Source: Methylobacterium nodulans ORS 2060 (GTDB lineage: Bacteria; Pseudomonadota; Alphaproteobacteria; Rhizobiales; Beijerinckiaceae). From it: a DNA stretch of 64,000 nucleotides. Shown piece by piece: positions 60,581-64,000 of this stretch (the first letter of the stretch is position 1; every line of letters begins with the position of its first letter). The position numbers and the translations under genes are program-made. The stretch covers positions 3,065,501 to 3,129,500 of the forward strand of contig NC_011894.1 of NCBI RefSeq assembly GCF_000022085.1, written 5' to 3'. The notes beneath the pieces were generated by a model. That model was not told the origin of the DNA. It did no database searches and was given only the letters and a program-made list of their open reading frames with translations.

Positions 60581-63292
60581 TCAGGCGGCCTCGTGCACGC
60601 GGGCCGTCGGCTCCGCCGGGCCTGCGTCGGGCGCCGCGTTGTCCCATGCGTAGACGAAGGCGCCGTCCGCGACCGTGACCCGCACGGCCCGCGCGCTCGT
60701 CCGGGCGAGCGCCCGGTTCAGGAGTGCGCGCGAGAGGTCGGGGAGCAGAGTGTTCGTGACGATGTTGTCGATCATCCGGCCGCCAGAATCCGGGTCGTCG
60801 CAGCGCGCCAGGATGTCGGTAACGACGGTGGCGTCGTAGGAGAAGGCGACGCCATGTGCCGCGCGGACCCGCGCTCCGATCCGATCAAGCTGGAGGCGGA
60901 TAATGGCCTCGAGCATCGCGGGCGAGAGGGGCAGGTAGGGAATGGTTACGATCCGGCCGAGGAGGGCGGCGGGGAAGACGCGCAGCAGCTCTGGCCGCAG
61001 CGCCTCCGCAATCGCCTCGGCGAAGCTCTCCCCATGAGGTGCGCAGTCCGCACGCGGCGCGGCGCGCATGATCAGGTCGGTGCCGACGTTCGAGGTCATG
61101 AGGATGAGCGTGTTGCGGAAGTCGATCCGCCGCCCCGTGCCGTCCTCCATGACACCCTTATCGAAGACTTGGAAGAACAGCTCGTGGACATCCGGATGGG
61201 CCTTCTCGATCTCGTCGAGCAGAACTACGCTGTAGGGCCGGCGCCGCACGGCTTCGGTGAGCCGCCCGCCCTCGCCGTGCCCGACATAGCCAGGCGGCGC
61301 ACCCTTCAGGGTCGACACTGTGTGCGCCTCCTGGAACTCGCTCATGTTGATCGTGATCAGGTTCTGCTCGCCGCCGTACAGGGCTTCGGCGAGCGCGAGG
61401 GCCGTCTCAGTCTTGCCGACGCCCGACGGACCGCAGAGCAGGAAGACCCCGACAGGCTTATTCGGATTCTCCAGGCCCGCACGGTTCGTCTCGACACGGC
61501 GGGCGATCATCGCCAGGCCGTGCGACTGGCCCACCACGCGGGCCCCGATGATTTCCGGCAGGCGCAGCACCGTCTCGATCTCGTCGCGCACCATCCGCCC
61601 GACCGGAATTCCGGTCCAATCGGACACGATCGCGGCGACTGTCCCCTCATCCACGTGGGCGTGCACCATCCGGCGCTCCGGCGGAATCGCGTCGAGGCGC
61701 TCGGTGAGGGACTGCAAGGCGGCGCAGATCTCACCGGCCGGAGTGATTCCATCAGGTGGGGCGGCGGGCGCCTCCCGCCGCCGGCGCAGCGTCCCGATCT
61801 CCTCCACGAGGGCGACCTGCTCGGCCCAGGCGGCCTCCAGGTCGGCGAGGCCCTCCTGCGCGGTCGCGAGTTCGGTCGCAATAGCATTCAGGCGTTGGCT
61901 GCTGTCGCGGCCGAGGTCGCGGTCGGCTGACAGCGCCGCGCGCTCGTCCTCGAGAGCCCGGATCGCGGCGCGCGCATCCTCGACCGCTGCGGGAACTGCG
62001 TTCTGACTCACGGCGACGCGCGCGCAGGCCGTGTCGAGCAGGCTGACCGCCTTGTCAGGAAGCTGCCGAGACGGGATGTAGCGGTGAGAGAGCCGGACGG
62101 CCGCCGCGATGGCAGCCTCGGCGATGCGCACGCCATGATGCGTTTCCATTACCCCGATAAGCCCGCGCACCATGTCACGGCATTGGTCGATCCCGGGCTC
62201 GCCGATGTGGATCGGCTGGAAGCGGCGGGTGAGCGCGGGATCCTTCTCGATGTGCTGACGGTACTCCGCCCAGGTGGTCGCCGCGATCGTGCGCAGGCCG
62301 CCGCGTGCGAGCGCCGGCTTGAGCAGATTTGCCGCGTCCCCGGTTCCGGCTTGGCCTCCCGCGCCGATGAGGGTGTGCGCCTCATCGATGAACAGGATGA
62401 TGGGCTTGGGCGAGGATTGCACCTCGTCGATCACGGCGCGCAGCCGCTGTTCGAACTCGCCCTTCATCGACGCGCCGGCCTGCATGAGGCCGATATCGAG
62501 GGCACAGACGCGCACCTCCCGGAGCGTGGGTGGCACGCGGCCGGCCACGACGGCCTGCGCGAAGCCTTCGACCACGGCGGTCTTGCCGACTCCCGCCTCG
62601 CCAGTGAGGATCGGGTTGTTCTGCCGCCGCCGCATGAGCACGTCCGTAACCTGCCGAATCTCCTCGTCGCGACCGCGCACGGGATCCATGTCGCCGCGGG
62701 CCGCCCGAGCCGTGAGGTCCTGCGAGAAGCGATCGAGCGCCGTGCGGCCCGCCGGCCCCGCCGCGTCAGAAGAGCCGGCGACGAGGCCAGCTCCGTCCAT
62801 CGGCTGCAGGTTCTCCTCCTCTGAGCAGGCCCAGATGGCGCGATGATTTGCGACGAGCGCGTCGACCGGGAGGCGGCCGAACTCGGGCGAGAGGGCGAGG
62901 AGGGCGCGGCGCAGTTCGCCCGAGCGCAGGGCGCCGACGAGGAGGTGGCCGGAGCGGATCTGCGTCTCGCCGAACAAGAGCGTCGCCTGGTGCCAGCCGC
63001 GGTCGAGGGCATCAATGATCGAGGGCGCCACGCCCGGCAGCTCGGTCCCACCCCGCCGCAAGCTCTCCAGCGCGCGGGCGAGGTCGGCCGAGAGGCGCCC
63101 GCGGTCGAGGCCGTAATGGTCGACCGTCAGGGACAGGTCGCTGTCGCGCGCGTCGAGGAGCCGCGCGAGCCAGTGCGCGAGTTCGACGTTGCGGTGGCCT
63201 GCCGCCCGGGCGGCGCGCAGGGCCTGGATGAAGGCGTCGTAACCGACGCGGTTGAGCTTGCCGGTGACGGTCTCGATGCTGATCTCGGTCAT
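60581..63292 (-). CDS. clpV: T6SS AAA+ ATPase ClpV/TssH
   Basis: A 903-residue ClpB-like disaggregase. The N-terminal domain (about 1-160) includes HVELAHWLARLLD-type sequence that in ClpV binds the sheath protein VipB/TssB. The first AAA module has Walker A GEAGVGKT near residue 232 and Walker B IILFIDEAHTLIGAGG. The second has GPSGVGKTETALALAE near 620 and VVLLDEIEKAHPDVHE. AEYRQHIEKDPALTRRFQ and the shortened middle domain fit ClpV rather than ClpB. It recycles contracted sheath. Its start overlaps the stop of tssG by 4 bp. Confidence 0.95.
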   Translation of the reverse strand: MTEISIETVTGKLNRVGYDAFIQALRAARAAGHRNVELAHWLARLLDARDSDLSLTVDHYGLDRGRLSADLARALESLRRGGTELPGVAPSIIDALDRGWHQATLLFGETQIRSGHLLVGALRSGELRRALLALSPEFGRLPVDALVANHRAIWACSEEENLQPMDGAGLVAGSSDAAGPAGRTALDRFSQDLTARAARGDMDPVRGRDEEIRQVTDVLMRRRQNNPILTGEAGVGKTAVVEGFAQAVVAGRVPPTLREVRVCALDIGLMQAGASMKGEFEQRLRAVIDEVQSSPKPIILFIDEAHTLIGAGGQAGTGDAANLLKPALARGGLRTIAATTWAEYRQHIEKDPALTRRFQPIHIGEPGIDQCRDMVRGLIGVMETHHGVRIAEAAIAAAVRLSHRYIPSRQLPDKAVSLLDTACARVAVSQNAVPAAVEDARAAIRALEDERAALSADRDLGRDSSQRLNAIATELATAQEGLADLEAAWAEQVALVEEIGTLRRRREAPAAPPDGITPAGEICAALQSLTERLDAIPPERRMVHAHVDEGTVAAIVSDWTGIPVGRMVRDEIETVLRLPEIIGARVVGQSHGLAMIARRVETNRAGLENPNKPVGVFLLCGPSGVGKTETALALAEALYGGEQNLITINMSEFQEAHTVSTLKGAPPGYVGHGEGGRLTEAVRRRPYSVVLLDEIEKAHPDVHELFFQVFDKGVMEDGTGRRIDFRNTLILMTSNVGTDLIMRAAPRADCAPHGESFAEAIAEALRPELLRVFPAALLGRIVTIPYLPLSPAMLEAIIRLQLDRIGARVRAAHGVAFSYDATVVTDILARCDDPDSGGRMIDNIVTNTLLPDLSRALLNRALARTSARAVRVTVADGAFVYAWDNAAPDAGPAEPTARVHEAA

Positions 63293-64000
63293 GACGGCCT
63301 CCTGTCGGTGCGGTGGGGGTTGGGGTGGGCCTCAAGGACCCGGATGCGTTCGGCGGGATTGAGCCGGGCGTCCCGGCGCAGGCCGGGGGCGTCGGGATCC
63401 GGCGGGCGGGTGATCCAGGCGGTGTAGCCGAGCCGCCCCCCGCGCCCGAGGCGGGCGGGCCGCACCGCGTGCGCCGGCAGCGCGAGTTCGAGCTCCCAGT
63501 CGAGTTCCTCGCCGAGGTGGAAGAAGACGAGGTCGGCGAGCAGCGCGCAGGATTCGCCCGTCGGCAGGAAGCGCTCGTACTGGGCGAGATCCGCCGCGAT
63601 GATCCGGATGCGGAACCTGTCCTCGACGCTGAACACGCGGCTCCCGAGGAGGAGGTCCGCGCCGAGCCGCGCATGGGCGCGCCCGAGGCGGGAGCGGTCG
63701 CCGGGCTCGAAGGCGAGCTGCGTGCCGACGAAGGAGTCGATCTCGACCGCGACCCCGAACAGCCCGGCCACCGCCGCGCGCAGCCGCGCCGGCGACTTCG
63801 CCTTCGGGGCGAGCAGGCCCGCGAAGGCGAGCTTGGCCGAATCCGGCACTGCGCCCCGGTTGCGGTAGGGCGCCGAACCCAGCCCGATCGCGGAGCCCAC
63901 ATAGGCGACGAAGCGGTCCTGGTCCGGCCGGTCGGCCTGAGCGGCGGGCCGCGCATCCGCCCAGGCGCGAAAGAAGAGCTGCAGGAAGCGGTTGTTGAGG
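63289..64000 (-). CDS. tssG: T6SS baseplate protein TssG (ImpH/VasB), 5' end beyond the window
   Basis: The frame is open to the window edge, reading LNNRFLQLFFRAWADARPAA, then FVAYVGSAIGLG, FAGLLAPKAKSPARLRAAVA and GLFGVAVEIDSFVG. The C-terminus contains RARLGADLLLGSRVFSVEDR and FRIRIIAADLAQYERFLP. These are the hallmarks of the ImpH/TssG family, a component of the T6SS baseplate wedge. About 237 codons are present and the N-terminus lies outside. It overlaps clpV by 4 bp (ATGA), so more T6SS genes should follow to the right. Confidence 0.9.
   Translation of the reverse strand, partial: LNNRFLQLFFRAWADARPAAQADRPDQDRFVAYVGSAIGLGSAPYRNRGAVPDSAKLAFAGLLAPKAKSPARLRAAVAGLFGVAVEIDSFVGTQLAFEPGDRSRLGRAHARLGADLLLGSRVFSVEDRFRIRIIAADLAQYERFLPTGESCALLADLVFFHLGEELDWELELALPAHAVRPARLGRGGRLGYTAWITRPPDPDAPGLRRDARLNPAERIRVLEAHPNPHRTDRRPS

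Noticed and set aside
60314..61930. 538-aa plus-strand ORF across clpV
   Set aside because: Antisense to a full-length ClpV with both Walker motifs; composition is that of a shadow frame.
1..64000. CRISPR arrays, rRNA and tRNA genes
   Set aside because: I saw no regularly spaced repeats of CRISPR type, and no rRNA or tRNA sequence was recognised by eye; a tRNAscan or covariance-model run would be needed to exclude a tRNA.

Overview
The window is GC-rich chromosomal or megaplasmid DNA from an alphaproteobacterium, most likely Methylobacterium/Methylorubrum (Rhizobiales). Supporting signs are two Ros/MucR-type regulators, small DUF6894-like proteins, many degraded IS fragments of types common in that genus, and a T6SS with an ImpH/TssG-type baseplate. 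The species call is inference from gene content; no rRNA or tRNA gene was recognised.

Layout. 1-3.4 kb is a graveyard of IS630, Tn3-family and IS701-like transposase fragments with a few small ORFs. 3.7-8.7 kb is a LysR regulator divergent from an EmrA/EmrB-like efflux pair and a zinc-independent (quinone-type) oxidoreductase. 9.2-12 kb is a complete, tightly overlapping NitT/TauT/SsuABC-type ABC importer. 12-13.8 kb has a Clp1/Grc3-like P-loop protein. 13.8-21 kb is dense in mobile DNA: an IS6 remnant, a full ISL3 element, a resolvase fragment, a full IS1182 element, and frameshifted metallophosphatase, DUF606, IS3 and umuC pieces, with an apparently intact YbaK-like deacylase among them. 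21.5-35 kb is a mosaic of small genes: two MucR-like regulators, an acid phosphatase, a class C beta-lactamase-like hydrolase, an SMR exporter, a double-glycine-type peptide and a Crp-like regulator. It is peppered with short non-autonomous repeats, one of which has cleanly split a DUF6894 gene.

36.2-40.6 kb is an RND adaptor plus pump pair. 40.8-41.5 kb is a compact run of four very small, partly overlapping genes. 41.9-47.7 kb is an exopolysaccharide-type operon on the minus strand: a GH18-like/NodB deacetylase/GT2 fusion of 1131 aa, a Wza-like export protein and a secreted GH18 hydrolase. 48.4-49.1 kb is a chimera of the 5' half of glmM and the end of a response-regulator receiver. 49.5-55.9 kb carries two hybrid histidine kinases, a hypothetical gene and a His/Gly-rich exported protein.

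56-64 kb is the edge of a type VI secretion locus: Hcp, a peptidoglycan-binding protein with an HExxH motif (candidate effector), two divergent OmpR-type response regulators, a Crp-family regulator, the ClpV/TssH ATPase and TssG, which runs off the right end. The regulators between hcp and clpV suggest that the locus is under local two-component and Crp-type control (inference).
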